From: Pseudoxanthomonas suwonensis
Lineage (GTDB): Bacteria; Pseudomonadota; Gammaproteobacteria; Xanthomonadales; Xanthomonadaceae
Direction: 5' to 3'
NCBI RefSeq assembly: GCF_000972865.1
Contig: NZ_CP011144.1
Coordinates: 2,542,001-2,606,000 of the forward strand
Length of the DNA: 64,000 nt
This document shows, piece by piece, positions 40,291 through 51,627 of this stretch. The first letter of the stretch is position 1, and the number at the start of each line of letters is the position of its first letter. The notes under the pieces were generated by a model. The model searched no databases. It had not been told where the DNA came from and was given only the letters and a program-made list of their open reading frames with translations. The position numbers and the translations under genes were made by a program.

Positions 40291-41712
40291 CTAGTGCGGC
40301 AGCGCCATGTCGTCCAGCAGCGCCTTGAGGAAGCGCGCGGCCTCGCCGCCGGTAGCGGCGCGGTGGTCGAAGGTCAGCGAGATCGGCAGGCGGCGGTGCA
40401 CCTCGATGCCGCCGATCACCGCGACCACGTCGTGGCTCAGCTTGCCGGCGCCGACGATGGCCACGCACGGCGGCACCACCACCGGGGTGGCATAGCGGCC
40501 GGCGAACATGCCGAAGTTGGACAGCGAGATGGTGTAGCCGGCCAGTTCACTGGCCGGGATGCTGCGCTCCTCGACCTGGACGCGCAGCCGGTTGATGCCC
40601 TCGCGGATGCCGCGCGCGTCGAGCATGTCGGCATTGCGCAGCGCCGGCACGAACAGGCCGTCGTCGGTGTCCACCGCGATGCCCACGTCCACGTGCGGGT
40701 GCCGGGTCACCGCCAGCGCGTCGCCGTCGAACCAGGCGTTGAGCGCGGGCACGGTCCTGCACGCGCAGACGATCGCGCGGACCAGGCGTGCGGTGATGTC
40801 CTGTTTGCCGATCCAGGCGTGCAGGTCGGCGTCGTCGACCAGCGTGGTCGGCACTACCTTGCTGTGCGCGTCGGCCATCACCCGGGCCATGTTGCGGCGC
40901 ACGCCCTTGAGTTGCTCGGGCTGGCCGCTGGCGGCGGTGCTTGCCGCGCCCGGCGGGCGGGTGCGCATTGGTTTGCCGGCGACGGAAACCGGAGTGCGTT
41001 CTGAGCCCCTCTCCCCCCGGGAGAGGGGTTGGGGAGAGGGTGCGGGCGCCGACGTTGCGACCGGTCGCCGTGCCGCCTCCGCCGTACCCTCTCCCCCGGC
41101 CCCTCTCCCGGGGGGAGAGGGGAGCAGAGCAGAGGGATCGGCCGCGGCCTGCTTCACGTCGGCCAGGGTGACCGTGCCGTCGGCGCCCGTCGCGCGTACC
41201 CGCGCCAGGTCCACGCCCAGCTTCTTCGCCAGCGCGCGCACGACGGGCATCGCCTTGATCCCACCCACCGAGATGGCCTGCTCGCTGCGCACCGCATCCG
41301 AGGACTGCATCGCGCCGACCACGGTGCCGGCGTCACCGCCGCGCGCCTCGGACGGCGCCGGCTGCGCAGGCAGTTCGCCACCCTCGTCGCTGGCGACGAC
41401 CTTCGCCGGGGCGTGGTCGCCATGGTGGTGGCCGGTGTCCTGGCCCTCGGCGCGCTGCGGCAGGTTGGGATCGGGTTCGAACACGGCCAGCATCGCGCCG
41501 GTGACGACCACCTCGCCGGCGCCGCCGGCCAGCTTCAGCACCTTGCCGGACACCGGCGAGGGCACCTCGACCACGGCCTTGGCGGTCTCCATCGACACCA
41601 GCGGTTCGTCCAGGCGGATGCTGTCGCCTGCCTTGACGAACCACTCGACGATGGTCGCGTCCGGCAGTCCCTCGCCCAGGTCGGGCAGGTGGAAGGTCTT
41701 GGTGTCGGTCAT
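40291..41712 (-). CDS. 2-oxoacid dehydrogenase E2 (lipoamide acyltransferase)
   Basis: 473 residues. The lipoyl domain (1-80) has lipoyl-lysine in VSMETAKAVVEVP. A peripheral-subunit-binding domain (about 155-190) reads MPVVRALAKKLGVDLARVRA. The catalytic acyltransferase domain ends LTFDHRAATGGEAARFL, where the usual HxxxDG reads HxxxTG. The linker (about 195-250) contains PSPPGRGAGGEG and PSPQPLSRGERG, translated from CCCTCTCC-type repeats. It is encoded downstream of E1alpha and E1beta. A branched-chain or pyruvate-type complex is likely; an E3 is not in the window. Confidence 0.9.
   Translation of the reverse strand: MTDTKTFHLPDLGEGLPDATIVEWFVKAGDSIRLDEPLVSMETAKAVVEVPSPVSGKVLKLAGGAGEVVVTGAMLAVFEPDPNLPQRAEGQDTGHHHGDHAPAKVVASDEGGELPAQPAPSEARGGDAGTVVGAMQSSDAVRSEQAISVGGIKAMPVVRALAKKLGVDLARVRATGADGTVTLADVKQAAADPSALLPSPPGRGAGGEGTAEAARRPVATSAPAPSPQPLSRGERGSERTPVSVAGKPMRTRPPGAASTAASGQPEQLKGVRRNMARVMADAHSKVVPTTLVDDADLHAWIGKQDITARLVRAIVCACRTVPALNAWFDGDALAVTRHPHVDVGIAVDTDDGLFVPALRNADMLDARGIREGINRLRVQVEERSIPASELAGYTISLSNFGMFAGRYATPVVVPPCVAIVGAGKLSHDVVAVIGGIEVHRRLPISLTFDHRAATGGEAARFLKALLDDMALPH
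41005..41128. repeat. CCCTCTCC/GGGAGAGG repeats inside E2 coding sequence
   Basis: Two palindromic GC-rich copies (41005-41041 and 41088-41128), built from CCCCTCTCCCCCCGGGAGAG-type sequence, interrupt the linker between the binding and catalytic domains of E2. The reading frame is kept. Confidence 0.82.
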
Positions 41713-41782
41713 GGGGTCTCTCGGGTCTTTTGGTCTTCCGCCTCGCGTGCCGCGGGGTCGGGGGTTTTCGATCTTGCCTGTC

Positions 41783-41935
41783 TCCCTCCCTTGCGCGCAG
41801 CGCAGGGGAGGGTTGGGAAGGGGTGCTTTTGCTTTTGTCTTTGCCATCGCGCCATTGCATCAGCAACGGCAAGATCAAAGGCATCCCTCCCCGGTCCTCC
41901 CCTTCGCCTGCGGCGAAAGGGAGGGGGATTCGCGG
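41783..41935. repeat. CCCTCTCC/GGGAGAGG-family repeats between E1beta and E2
   Basis: Two copies (about 41783-41826 and 41885-41932) of CTCCCTCCC...GGGGAGGG type, the second with stem CCTCCCCTTCGCC and GGCGAAAGGGAGGG. They fill most of the 224-base gap between E1beta and E2 and might affect their coupling. Confidence 0.7.
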
Positions 41936-41936
41936 C

Positions 41937-42923
41937 TCAGCCGGCCGCCACCGCGCGCTTGGCCGCAGTGACAATACGCTCCACGCTCGGCAGGTACTTC
42001 ATCTCCAGCCGGAACAGCGGGATGTGGGTGTCGTAGCCGGTGACGCGCTCGACCGGGGCGAGCAGGTCGTACATCGAGTGCTCGGCCAGGCGCGCGGCGA
42101 TCTCGGCGCCGAAGCCGGCGGTGCGCGGGGCTTCCTGCACGATCACGCAGCGGCCAGTGCGCGAGACCGACTCGGCGATGGTGTCGAAGTCCAGCGGGCG
42201 CAGGGTGGCCACGTCGATGACCTCGGCGCTGATGCCATCCTTCGCCAGCGCGTCGGCGGCCTCCAGCGCCTCCTTGATCTGCGCGCCCCAGGCGACCAGG
42301 GTCACGTCGGTGCCGTCGCGCAGGACGAAGCACACGTCCAGCGGCAGCGCCTCGCCGTCGTCGGCGACGACCTCCTTGTACTGGCGGTAGATCCGCTTGG
42401 GCTCCATGTAGATCACCGGGTCCTCGTCGCGGATCGCGGCCAGCAGCAGGCCATAGGCGCGCTGCGGCGAGGACGGCATGACCACGCGCAGGCCGGGCAC
42501 GTTGGTGAAGATCGCCTCGTTGGCCTCGCTGTGGTGCTCCGGCGCGCGGATGCCGCCGCCCCAGGGCACGCGCAGCACCAGCGGGCAGTGCAGGCGGCCG
42601 CGGGTGCGGTTGCGCAGGCGCGCGGCATGGCAGATCAGGTGGTCGACCATCGGGTAGACGAAGCCGTCGAACTGGGCCTCGGCCACCGGCTTCATGCCCT
42701 GCGCGGCCAGGCCGACCGACAGGCCGGCGATGGTGGTCTCGTCCAGCGGCGTGTCCAGCACGCGCTGGGCGCCGAACTTCTGCTGCAGGCCGGCGGTGGC
42801 GCGGAACACGCCGCCGTTGACGCCCACGTCCTCGCCCAGCACCAGCACCGACGGGTCGTGTTCCAGTTCCCAGGCCAGGGCCTGGGTGATGGCCTCGATC
42901 AGGGTGATGGGCGTGGCGGTCAT
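41937..42923 (-). CDS. 2-oxoacid dehydrogenase E1 beta subunit
   Basis: 328 residues. Transketolase-type E1beta: [75 protein letters not shown] and the C-terminal domain [18 protein letters not shown] 42923 is preferred: GGAGGA precedes it and the family starts there. An upstream ATG at 43013 would add 30 low-complexity residues and overlap E1alpha. With E1alpha it decarboxylates a 2-oxoacid using thiamine diphosphate. Confidence 0.92.
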   Translation of the reverse strand: MTATPITLIEAITQALAWELEHDPSVLVLGEDVGVNGGVFRATAGLQQKFGAQRVLDTPLDETTIAGLSVGLAAQGMKPVAEAQFDGFVYPMVDHLICHAARLRNRTRGRLHCPLVLRVPWGGGIRAPEHHSEANEAIFTNVPGLRVVMPSSPQRAYGLLLAAIRDEDPVIYMEPKRIYRQYKEVVADDGEALPLDVCFVLRDGTDVTLVAWGAQIKEALEAADALAKDGISAEVIDVATLRPLDFDTIAESVSRTGRCVIVQEAPRTAGFGAEIAARLAEHSMYDLLAPVERVTGYDTHIPLFRLEMKYLPSVERIVTAAKRAVAAG

Positions 42924-43005
42924 CGGCTGTCCTCCGCGGATGGCGTCGTGCGACGCGGCGGCGTCGCCGCCGGACTGCGCCGGGGCGGGGGCGTTGTTGC
43001 GGACC

Positions 43006-44088
43006 TCATCCATGGCGCTGCTCCAGGGCGATCGCGGCCGCGCGCTGGGCCAGCAACTCCGGCGGCGGATCCGCGTACAGGTAGTCGAACATCGCCTCCA
43101 CCGGCTGCACCGGGGTGGCCAGGTAGGCGTCGACCTCGATGTTGACCAGGCGCTCGCACTCCTCCTTCCAGGCCGCTTCCTCGGCCTCGCTCCAGGCGCC
43201 CTGCGCGGTCAGCCAGGTGCGCAGGCGCGTGATCGGCTCGCGCTCCCACGCATCCTTGACCTCGGCATCGTCGCGGTAGCGGCGCGCGTCGTCGGCGGTG
43301 GTGTGGTCGGACAGGCGGTAGGTCATGAACTCGATCACGCTGCCGCCTTCGCCGGCGCGGGCGCGCTCGCTGGCGATGCGCATGGCCTCGAGCACGGCGA
43401 CCAGGTCGTTGCCGTCGACCTGCAGGCAGAACAGCCCCCCTGCAATACCCTTCTGCGCCAGGGTCTGCGCGCCGGTCTGCGCCGCGCGCGGCACCGAGAT
43501 CGCCCAGCCGTTGTTGATCACGCCCAGCACCAGCGGCAGGTCGTAGGCGCCGGCCGAGTTGAGCGCGGCGTAGAAGTCGGTCTTGGAACTGCCGCCGTCG
43601 CCGCAGGTGGCCACCGCCAGGTGCGGCTCGCCGCGCAGCTTGAACGCCAGCGCCGCGCCGGCCGCGTGCAGGCACTGGGTCGAGATCGGCACGCAGAACG
43701 GGAAGTCGTGGCGGGCGCCGCCTTCCTGGAAGTCGTTGCCGCGCTCGTCGCCGCCCCAGTACAGCAGCACCTCGCGCGGGCGCACGCCGCGCATGAACAG
43801 CACGCCGTACTCGCGGTAGCTGGGCGCGTAGACGTCGCCCTCGGCCATCGCCGCGCCGATGCCGACGTGGGTGGCCTCGTGGCCCAGGCAGGGGGCGTAG
43901 GTGCCGAGCTTGCCGGTGCGCTGCAGGGCGATCGACTTGGTGTCGAAGGCGCGCACGTACAGCATCTGCTTGAACAGGGGCAGCAGCGCGGCCGGGTCGC
44001 GCAGGGCAGGCGGGAATTCGCGGACCGGCTGGCCGTCCGCGCCGAGGTACTGCAGGTAGTCGATCTGGAAGCTTGCTGCGAGGGTCAT
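43006..44088 (-). CDS. 2-oxoacid dehydrogenase E1 alpha subunit
   Basis: 360 residues. [20 protein letters not shown], the phosphorylation-loop region [11 protein letters not shown], and the thiamine-diphosphate motif [14 protein letters not shown]...VINNGWAIS (GDG-x-NN) are diagnostic. ATG 44088 ([16 protein letters not shown]) is used; a GTG at 44133 would extend it without a ribosome site. The N-terminal form with [11 protein letters not shown] resembles branched-chain/BkdA1-like subunits. First gene of the E1alpha-E1beta-E2 operon, divergent from kynA. Confidence 0.92.
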   Translation of the reverse strand: MTLAASFQIDYLQYLGADGQPVREFPPALRDPAALLPLFKQMLYVRAFDTKSIALQRTGKLGTYAPCLGHEATHVGIGAAMAEGDVYAPSYREYGVLFMRGVRPREVLLYWGGDERGNDFQEGGARHDFPFCVPISTQCLHAAGAALAFKLRGEPHLAVATCGDGGSSKTDFYAALNSAGAYDLPLVLGVINNGWAISVPRAAQTGAQTLAQKGIAGGLFCLQVDGNDLVAVLEAMRIASERARAGEGGSVIEFMTYRLSDHTTADDARRYRDDAEVKDAWEREPITRLRTWLTAQGAWSEAEEAAWKEECERLVNIEVDAYLATPVQPVEAMFDYLYADPPPELLAQRAAAIALEQRHG

Positions 44089-44307
44089 TGCGTGCGCCAG
44101 CGGAAGCCGGAATGCGATACGGGAAGGTTGCACATGGTACGGAATGCCCCGTTAAAACCCGCCGTGCAGCGCAACATCGCTTGTATTCCGCGCACTTGCG
44201 GCCGGCGGCTGCGCCGCACCCGGTGCATGACAGCGTTGGGCAGAACGCCGGTCGGCCCGCTGCGTTACCCTTGCCGGCCCCACGCATACCGTGCCGTGCC
44301 GTCTCCG

Positions 44308-45201
44308 ATGACCCTCGACAAGAACCAGCGTCCGCTCGAACCGGGCATCCACACCGACCTGCAAGGCCGGATGACCTATGCCGGCTACCTGCAGCTGGAC
44401 CGGCTGCTGTCGGCGCAGACGCCGCTGTCGGACCCGCCGCACCACGACGAGATGCTGTTCATCGTCCAGCACCAGGTCTCGGAGCTGTGGCTGAAGCTGC
44501 TGATGCACGAACTGCAGGCGGCGCGCGAGTTCCTCAAGGCCGACCAGGTCTGGCAGTGCCGCAAGGTGCTGGCGCGCAGCAAGCAGGTGCTGCGCCAGCT
44601 GACCGAGCAGTGGTCGGTGCTGGAGACCCTGACCCCGTCCGAGTACATGGGCTTCCGCCACCTGCTGGGGCCGTCCTCGGGCTTCCAGTCGCTGCAGTAC
44701 CGGGCGGTGGAGTTCCTGCTGGGCAACAAGAACGCCGGGATGGTGCGGGTGTTCGCCCACGACCCGGACGGCCAGGCGGCGCTGCGCGCGGAACTGGAAC
44801 TGCCCAGCCTGTACGAGGAATTCCTGCGCTACCTGGCCCGCTTCGGCCATGCGGTCCCGGCCGCATACCTGGACGCCGGCCACGACTGGACCGGCGCCCA
44901 CGTCTCCGACCCGGCGCTGCTGCCGGTGTTCGAGCGCATCTACGAGGACACCGACCGCTACTGGCGCGAGTACGCGCTGTGCGAGGACCTGGTCGATCTG
45001 GAGACCCAGTTCCAGCTGTGGCGCTTCCGGCACATGCGCACGGTGATGCGGATCATCGGCTTCAAGCGCGGCACCGGCGGCTCCAGCGGGGTGGGCTTCC
45101 TCAGGGAGGCGCTGGAGCTGACCTTCTTCCCGGAGCTGTTCGCGGTGCGCACCAGCATCGGCCTGGCCGGCGCGGCCGCGCCGGGAGACGCCGCGTACTG
45201 A
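44308..45201 (+). CDS. kynA: Tryptophan 2,3-dioxygenase
   Basis: 297 residues. The TDO signatures are [56 protein letters not shown], the heme-ligand region [20 protein letters not shown] and SSGVGFL. A haem enzyme opening the indole ring of tryptophan to N-formylkynurenine, the first step of the kynurenine path. Divergent from the E1alpha gene with a 219-base shared upstream region. Confidence 0.95.
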   Translation: MTLDKNQRPLEPGIHTDLQGRMTYAGYLQLDRLLSAQTPLSDPPHHDEMLFIVQHQVSELWLKLLMHELQAAREFLKADQVWQCRKVLARSKQVLRQLTEQWSVLETLTPSEYMGFRHLLGPSSGFQSLQYRAVEFLLGNKNAGMVRVFAHDPDGQAALRAELELPSLYEEFLRYLARFGHAVPAAYLDAGHDWTGAHVSDPALLPVFERIYEDTDRYWREYALCEDLVDLETQFQLWRFRHMRTVMRIIGFKRGTGGSSGVGFLREALELTFFPELFAVRTSIGLAGAAAPGDAAY

Positions 45202-45319
45202 GGTCGCGGCCCGGGACCCGGACGGGTTGGCGCCGGGCACGCCACTGGGGTTATGGTCCCTGTCCGGGGCGCCGCGCGGCGGTGCCGGCGAGCCTTCGTT
45301 TCCAGGGGAACCTCCACGC

Positions 45320-46900
<1,581 letters not shown>

Positions 46901-47113
46901 GCCGGCCCGCCCCATCGGGGTGGGGCGCGGCGGCGGATCGTGCAAGTCCGCGCCGGGCCTGGGCTTTCCCGGTCCGGCGGCGGCCTGTGCACGGCCGCCG
47001 CCGGCGCACGCGCGCATTGACGTCCGGCGCCGGCGTCGGTGATTCTCGCCCCACTCCGGGGGCCCCTGAACCGTCATGGACCCTTCCAGAAGCCCATTCA
47101 GCAAAGGATTTCC

Positions 47114-48637
47114 ATGAGCGCCGACGTCGTCGAGCCCAAGGTCGCGGCCCCGCCGCCGCCTTCGCACCACCTGCCCGAATTCGCCCAGGTCATGGGCCAT
47201 CCGCGTCCGCTGTGGATGCTGTTCATGACCGAGTTCTGGGAGCGCTTCGCCTTCTACGGCATGCGCTGGGCCCTGGTCCTGTACATCGTCGCCCAGTTCT
47301 TCAACGGCGACGCCACCGGCGAGGCGCCGGCCAGCGAGCTGTACGGCGCCTACCTGGCGCTGGTGTACGCGGCGGCCATCTTCGGCGGCTACGTCGCCGA
47401 CAAGCTGATCGGCTACCAGCGCTCGATCCTGGTCGGCGCGGTGTTCATGGCCGCCGGCCTGTTCCTGATCACGGTGCCGAGCGAGGCGTTCCTGAAGCTG
47501 GGCCTGGCCACGATCATCGTCGGCAACGGCATGTTCAAGCCGATCATCTCCACGGTCGTCGGCAAGCTCTACGCCACCGGCGACGGGCGACGCGACTCGG
47601 GCTTCACCATCTTCTACATGGGCATCAACCTGGGCGCGTTCATCGCGCCGATCCTGACCGGCCTGCTGGCCGAGAAGGTGTTCGGCAGCGATGGCATGCC
47701 GGCCTACAAGGTGGTTTTCATCGCCTCCGGCATCGGCATGGTGCTGAGCCTGGTGTGGTTCTGGTTCGGCCGCGGCCAGCTCAAGGGCATCGGCGCCGCC
47801 GAGGGCGCCATGGCCGGGACCGGGCGGCTGCTGATGGTGGCGCTGGGCGCGCTGGTCGCGATCCCGGCCTTCTACTTCCTGCTCACGATCGAAGCCGGCG
47901 TGCTCAACTGGATCCTGATCGCCCTGTTCGTGGCGCCGGCGGTGATGCTGCTGGTGGAGGGCATGCGCGAAGGCTCCGTGCAGCGCGACATGGTCATCGC
48001 GATGCTGATCATCTTCGGCTTCAACGTGCTGTTCTGGATGTTCTTCGAGCAGGCCGGCAGTTCGTTCAACTTCCTGGCCCAGAACATCGTCAACCGCGAC
48101 CTGTGGGGCTGGGAGTTCCCGGTGGGCTGGTTCCAGTCGGTGAACTCGATCGCGATCATCACCCTGGCGCCGATCATGGCTTGGATCTGGGTGAAGATGG
48201 GCTCGGCCAATCCGTCGATCCCGCGCAAGTTCGGCCTGGGCCTGATCTTCAACGGCCTGGCGTTCCTGCTGCTGATGTTCGCCCTGTCCAGCCTGGTCGA
48301 TCCGGAGACGCTGAAGATCCCGTTCTGGACCCTGTTCATGGTCTACGTGATCCAGTCGGTGGGCGAGCTGTGCCTGTCGCCGATCGGCCTGTCGATGACC
48401 ACCAAGCTGGCGCCGGTGCGGCTGACCGGCCTGGCGATGGGCGGCTGGTTCCTGTCGATCGCCATCGGCAACAACCTGTCGGGCATCTTCGCCTCCAGCG
48501 TCAGCGGCGAGGGCGGCATGACCGTGGCCTCGGCGCACGCCGGCTATACCTTCGGCTTCTGGGCGCTGCTCGGTTCGGGCGTGCTGCTGTTCCTGATCGC
48601 GCCGCTGGTCAACCGGCTGATGCACGGAGTGAAGTGA
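47114..48637 (+). CDS. POT/PTR-family proton-coupled peptide transporter
   Basis: 507 residues, 12-14 membrane segments. The POT signatures include EFWERFAFYGMRWALVLYI (ExxER), YAAAIFGGYVADKLIGYQRS and FYMGINLGAFIAP, with SPIGLSMTTKLAP late. It imports di- and tripeptides with protons. AAGGA lies ahead of ATG 47114. The lipoprotein gene follows after 2 bases. Confidence 0.94.
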   Translation: MSADVVEPKVAAPPPPSHHLPEFAQVMGHPRPLWMLFMTEFWERFAFYGMRWALVLYIVAQFFNGDATGEAPASELYGAYLALVYAAAIFGGYVADKLIGYQRSILVGAVFMAAGLFLITVPSEAFLKLGLATIIVGNGMFKPIISTVVGKLYATGDGRRDSGFTIFYMGINLGAFIAPILTGLLAEKVFGSDGMPAYKVVFIASGIGMVLSLVWFWFGRGQLKGIGAAEGAMAGTGRLLMVALGALVAIPAFYFLLTIEAGVLNWILIALFVAPAVMLLVEGMREGSVQRDMVIAMLIIFGFNVLFWMFFEQAGSSFNFLAQNIVNRDLWGWEFPVGWFQSVNSIAIITLAPIMAWIWVKMGSANPSIPRKFGLGLIFNGLAFLLLMFALSSLVDPETLKIPFWTLFMVYVIQSVGELCLSPIGLSMTTKLAPVRLTGLAMGGWFLSIAIGNNLSGIFASSVSGEGGMTVASAHAGYTFGFWALLGSGVLLFLIAPLVNRLMHGVK

Positions 48638-48639
48638 GG

Positions 48640-49254
48640 ATGGCGGGCGGCGGTCGCCGGCCCGGCGCGGCGGTGGTCCCGGTGATGCTGGCGCTGCTGC
48701 TGTCGGCGTGCGGCGGCGAGGAGATCCCGCCCTCCGGCCCGCCGCTGCCGGTGGACACCTCGCCGCAGAAGCCGCCGGTGGCGGACGTCACCGAACCGGT
48801 CGCCTCGGGCAACACGCCCGCGGCGGCCGACATCGCGGCGATCGCCGGGCTAGGCGCGGCGTTCGATCCCGAGCGCGATGCCGTCGCCGACCTGGAGACG
48901 GCGAAGGTGGAGGCCAAGCGCGGCAACCGGCGCATCGTCCTGGAGCTGGGCGATGCGACCTGCGGCGAATGCGCGGCGCTGGACCAGCGGATCGAGGGCG
49001 AGGCGCCACTGCGGCACCTGCGCGATGCCGGCTTCATCTGGGTCAAGGTCGACCGCAGTGCGCCGGGCAATGCCGCGTTCCTGGCCGCGTGGCCAGAGAG
49101 CGCGGATGCGCCGGCGCCGCACCTGCTGGTGCTGGATGCCGACGCGCAGGTACTGCACGAGCAGGCCGGCGCCGAGCTGCTGCGCAACGGCAAGCCGGAC
49201 ACGCGCCGGATCCGCGAGTTCCTGGAGCAGTGGGCTCCGCCGCCGGCGCCCTGA
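48640..49254 (+). CDS. Thioredoxin-like lipoprotein
   Basis: 204 residues. Signal peptide and lipobox LLLSACGG give a lipidated Cys. A Pro/Ala-rich spacer is followed by a thioredoxin-like domain: KRGNRRIVLELGDATCGECA with CxxC, GFIWVKVDRSAPGNAAFL, APHLLVLDADAQVLHE and a final helix RRIREFLEQW. It is probably a periplasmic, membrane-tethered redox or heat-labile thiol protein. Two bases downstream of the peptide transporter, hence co-transcribed. Confidence 0.82.
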   Translation: MAGGGRRPGAAVVPVMLALLLSACGGEEIPPSGPPLPVDTSPQKPPVADVTEPVASGNTPAAADIAAIAGLGAAFDPERDAVADLETAKVEAKRGNRRIVLELGDATCGECAALDQRIEGEAPLRHLRDAGFIWVKVDRSAPGNAAFLAAWPESADAPAPHLLVLDADAQVLHEQAGAELLRNGKPDTRRIREFLEQWAPPPAP

Positions 49255-49886
49255 TCCCGCGCCTCCCGAAGCAGCGCCGCCGCTGTTGTAGGAGCCCACT
49301 TCAGTGGGCGACACGGGCGTCGGAATGATGAGGGAGTCGCCTGTGCCAACGGCGTCGCGTCGCCGGCTGAACCCGGCTCCTACAACAGCGGCGTGGCAGC
49401 CGCTCCTCTGTAGGAGCCCACTTCAGTGGGCGACACGGGCGTCGGAATGGTGAGGGAGTCGCCTGTGCCAACGGCGTCGTGTCGCCGGCTGAACCCGGCT
49501 CCTGCAACAGCGGCGTGGCAGCCGCTCCTCTGTAGGAGCCCACTTCAGTCGGCGACACGGGCGTCGGAATGATGAGGGAGTCGCCTGTGCCAACGGCGTC
49601 GCGTCGCCGGCTGAACCCGGCTCCTGCAACAGCGGCGTGGCAGCCGCTCCTCTGTAGGAGCCCACTTCAGTGGGCGACACGGGCGTCGGAATGATGAGGG
49701 AGTCGCCTGTGCCAACGGCGTCGTGTCGCCGGCTGAACCCGGCTCCTGCAACAGCGGCGTGGCAGCCGCTCCTCTGTAGGAGCCCACTTCAGTGGGCGAC
49801 ACGGGCGTCGGAGCGTTGAGGGAGCCGCCTGTGCCGACGTCGCGCGACGCCGGCCGCACGACTCCGCACAAGGAAGCGACCGCGGC
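49255..49886. other. Intergenic region occupied by tandem repeats
   Basis: 632 bases between convergent genes with no gene. It is almost wholly the tandem repeat array at 49288-49835. Confidence 0.75.
49288..49835. repeat. Tandem array of GTAGGAGC repeats, 122-bp period, 4.5 copies
   Basis: Units begin at 49288, 49410, 49532, 49654 and 49776, each exactly 122 bases after the previous; the last is partial. Each unit is a ~97-base palindromic element (GTAGGAGCCCACTTCAGTGG ... GAACCCGGCTCCT) plus a ~25-base spacer (ACAGCGGCGTGGCAGCCGCT), itself a hairpin. Copies differ at a handful of positions. Confidence 0.95.
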
Positions 49887-50396
49887 TCAACCGCCCTCGC
49901 GCAACGCCACCAGGCCGGGCCCGGAAAGCTTGCGCAGCAGCCGGTCGAGCACGACCTTCTCCTCCTCGTCGAGCGTGGCCACCAGCCGCTGCTCGCAGGC
50001 CAGCGCCATCGGCGCGATCTCGTCGAAGACCGAATAGCCCACTTCCGACAGCGCCAGCACCGAGCGGCGTCGGTCGTCGCTGTGGATCTCGCGCTTGATC
50101 AGGCTGCGCTCGAGCAGGCGCGCCACCGCGCGGCTGACGGCGACCTTGTCCATCGCGGTGCGCTCGGCGACCTCGTTGGCCGACAGGTCCGGGTAACGGC
50201 CGAGCACCGCCATCACCCGCCATTCAGTGATCGCCAGCCCGAAACGCTTCTGGTAGATGTCGGCGATGGTCTGGCTGACCCGGTTGGACAGCACGCTGAG
50301 CCGGTACGGCAGGAAATTCTCCAGCTCGAGCTGGGCATGGCGGGGGGCATCCGCGGTCGCGGTGCCGGGAGCTTCGGAAGCGTTCGGGGCGGACAT
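49887..50396 (-). CDS. MarR-family regulator of tyrosine catabolism
   Basis: 169 residues. A MarR winged helix: LPYRLSVLSNRVSQTIADIY, ITEWRVMAVLGRYPDLSANE, VAERTAMDKVAVSRAVARLL (recognition helix), IHSDDRRRSVLALSEVG (wing). It is divergent from hppD; an imperfect 22-bp palindrome at 50416-50437 covers the hppD -10 region. It probably represses hppD until a homogentisate-type ligand binds, as HpaR/HmgR-like MarR proteins do (inference). Confidence 0.9.
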   Translation of the reverse strand: MSAPNASEAPGTATADAPRHAQLELENFLPYRLSVLSNRVSQTIADIYQKRFGLAITEWRVMAVLGRYPDLSANEVAERTAMDKVAVSRAVARLLERSLIKREIHSDDRRRSVLALSEVGYSVFDEIAPMALACEQRLVATLDEEEKVVLDRLLRKLSGPGLVALREGG

Positions 50397-50410
50397 TGCG
50401 GCAGGGCACC

Positions 50411-50439
50411 TTGCTTATGGTTGCAGACGTAACTATAAA
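50411..50439 (+). promoter_or_regulatory. hppD promoter
   Basis: TTGCTT (50411-50416), 17-base spacer, TATAAA (50434-50439). A GGAGG follows at 50440-50444. Confidence 0.65.
50416..50437. promoter_or_regulatory. Candidate MarR operator between regulator and hppD
   Basis: An imperfect palindrome of form TATnGTTnC-nnnn-GnAACnATA, lying over the spacer and -10 of the hppD promoter and 20 bases from the regulator's start codon. Size and symmetry fit a MarR dimer site. Confidence 0.6.
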
Positions 50440-50489
50440 GGAGGCTGGATCAGAACCCGTTTTCCCGACGGGGTGTTCAGGAAGCCATC

Positions 50490-51614
50490 ATGAGCGCGCA
50501 ATCGCAAGCCCTCCCCACCAATTCGGCCCCCGACGCGGGCATGACCGTGAGCCAGTTCGAGAACCCGATGGGCATCGACGGCTTCGAGTTCGTCGAATTC
50601 GCCGCCCCGGCCGGGCAGGCGCAGCAGCTGCACGACTATTTCCGCAAGCTCGGCTTCGTCCAGGTCGCGCGGCACAAGACCCGCCCGATCAGCACCTACC
50701 GCCAGGGCGACTGCACCTTCCTGATCAACGAGGACCCGGACTCCTTCGCCGCGCGCTTCGCCGAGCAGCACGGCCCGAGCGCCTGCGGCTTTGCGATCCG
50801 GGTCAAGAAGCTGGCCGACTGGGCCCGCACCCAGGCGCTGAAGAACGGCGCCGAGGCGTTCGACGCGCGCGACGAACTGAGCAAGGCGGTGGCCGCGCCG
50901 GTGATCAAGGGCATCGGCGACTGCATGCTCTACATCGTTGACCGCTACGACGAGAAGGGCACCATCCACGACCCGGACTACGAATACCTGCCGGGCGTGG
51001 AGCTGATGCCCCAGGGCTTCGGCCTGACCTTCATCGACCACCTGACCCACAACCTTTACCACGGCAACATGGCCAAGTGGGCCGACTACTACGAGCGGCT
51101 GTTCAACTTCCGCGAAATCCGCTACTTCGACATCAAGGGCGCCAAGACCGGCCTGCTGTCCAAGGCGATGACCGCGCCGGACGGCATGGTCCGCATACCG
51201 CTCAACGAGTCGTCCGATCCGAAGTCGCAGATCAACGAGTACCTGGATACCTACGGCGGCGAAGGCATCCAGCACATCGCCTGCTTCACCAACGACATCT
51301 ACGTGACGGTGGAGCGGATGCGCGAGGCCGGGGTGGAGTTCCTGGACACGCCGGAGACCTACTTCGACGTGATCGACCAGCGCATCCCCGAGCACGGCGA
51401 GGACCTGGCGCGGCTGCGCAGGAACAAGATCCTGATCGACGCCGACCCGGAGACCAAGCAGCGCAAGCTGCTGCAGATCTTCACCCAGAACGCGATCGGC
51501 CCGATCTTCTTCGAGATCATCCAGCGCAAGGGCAACGAGGGCTTCGGCGAGGGCAATTTCCAGGCCCTGTTCGAGAGCATCGAGCGCGACCAGATGCGGC
51601 GCGGGGTTCTCTGA
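50490..51614 (+). CDS. hppD: 4-hydroxyphenylpyruvate dioxygenase
   Basis: 374 residues. Two VOC-type halves; the iron ligands are in FIDHLTHNLYHGN (His), GIQHIACFTND (His) and IGPIFFEIIQRKGNEGFGEG (Glu). It converts 4-hydroxyphenylpyruvate to homogentisate. Start ATG 50490; GGAAGCC lies ahead. It is followed by repeats, a DUF559 gene and hmgA, so tyrosine is degraded through homogentisate. Confidence 0.96.
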   Translation: MSAQSQALPTNSAPDAGMTVSQFENPMGIDGFEFVEFAAPAGQAQQLHDYFRKLGFVQVARHKTRPISTYRQGDCTFLINEDPDSFAARFAEQHGPSACGFAIRVKKLADWARTQALKNGAEAFDARDELSKAVAAPVIKGIGDCMLYIVDRYDEKGTIHDPDYEYLPGVELMPQGFGLTFIDHLTHNLYHGNMAKWADYYERLFNFREIRYFDIKGAKTGLLSKAMTAPDGMVRIPLNESSDPKSQINEYLDTYGGEGIQHIACFTNDIYVTVERMREAGVEFLDTPETYFDVIDQRIPEHGEDLARLRRNKILIDADPETKQRKLLQIFTQNAIGPIFFEIIQRKGNEGFGEGNFQALFESIERDQMRRGVL

Positions 51615-51627
51615 CGCGCTAGTGGGG

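Noticed and set aside
41005..41128. E2 gene as a pseudogene disrupted by repeats
   Set aside because: The reading frame is kept through both repeat copies and all three domains are intact, so the gene is most likely functional.
47017..47046. TTGACG-N18-GATTCT as promoter of the POT transporter
   Set aside because: The -10 is poor and the surrounding sequence is GC-rich; too weak to list as a feature.
49288..49835. CRISPR-like regular array
   Set aside because: The regular 122-bp period has near-identical spacers and long palindromic units, with no cas genes; it is a tandem duplication of an intergenic repeat.
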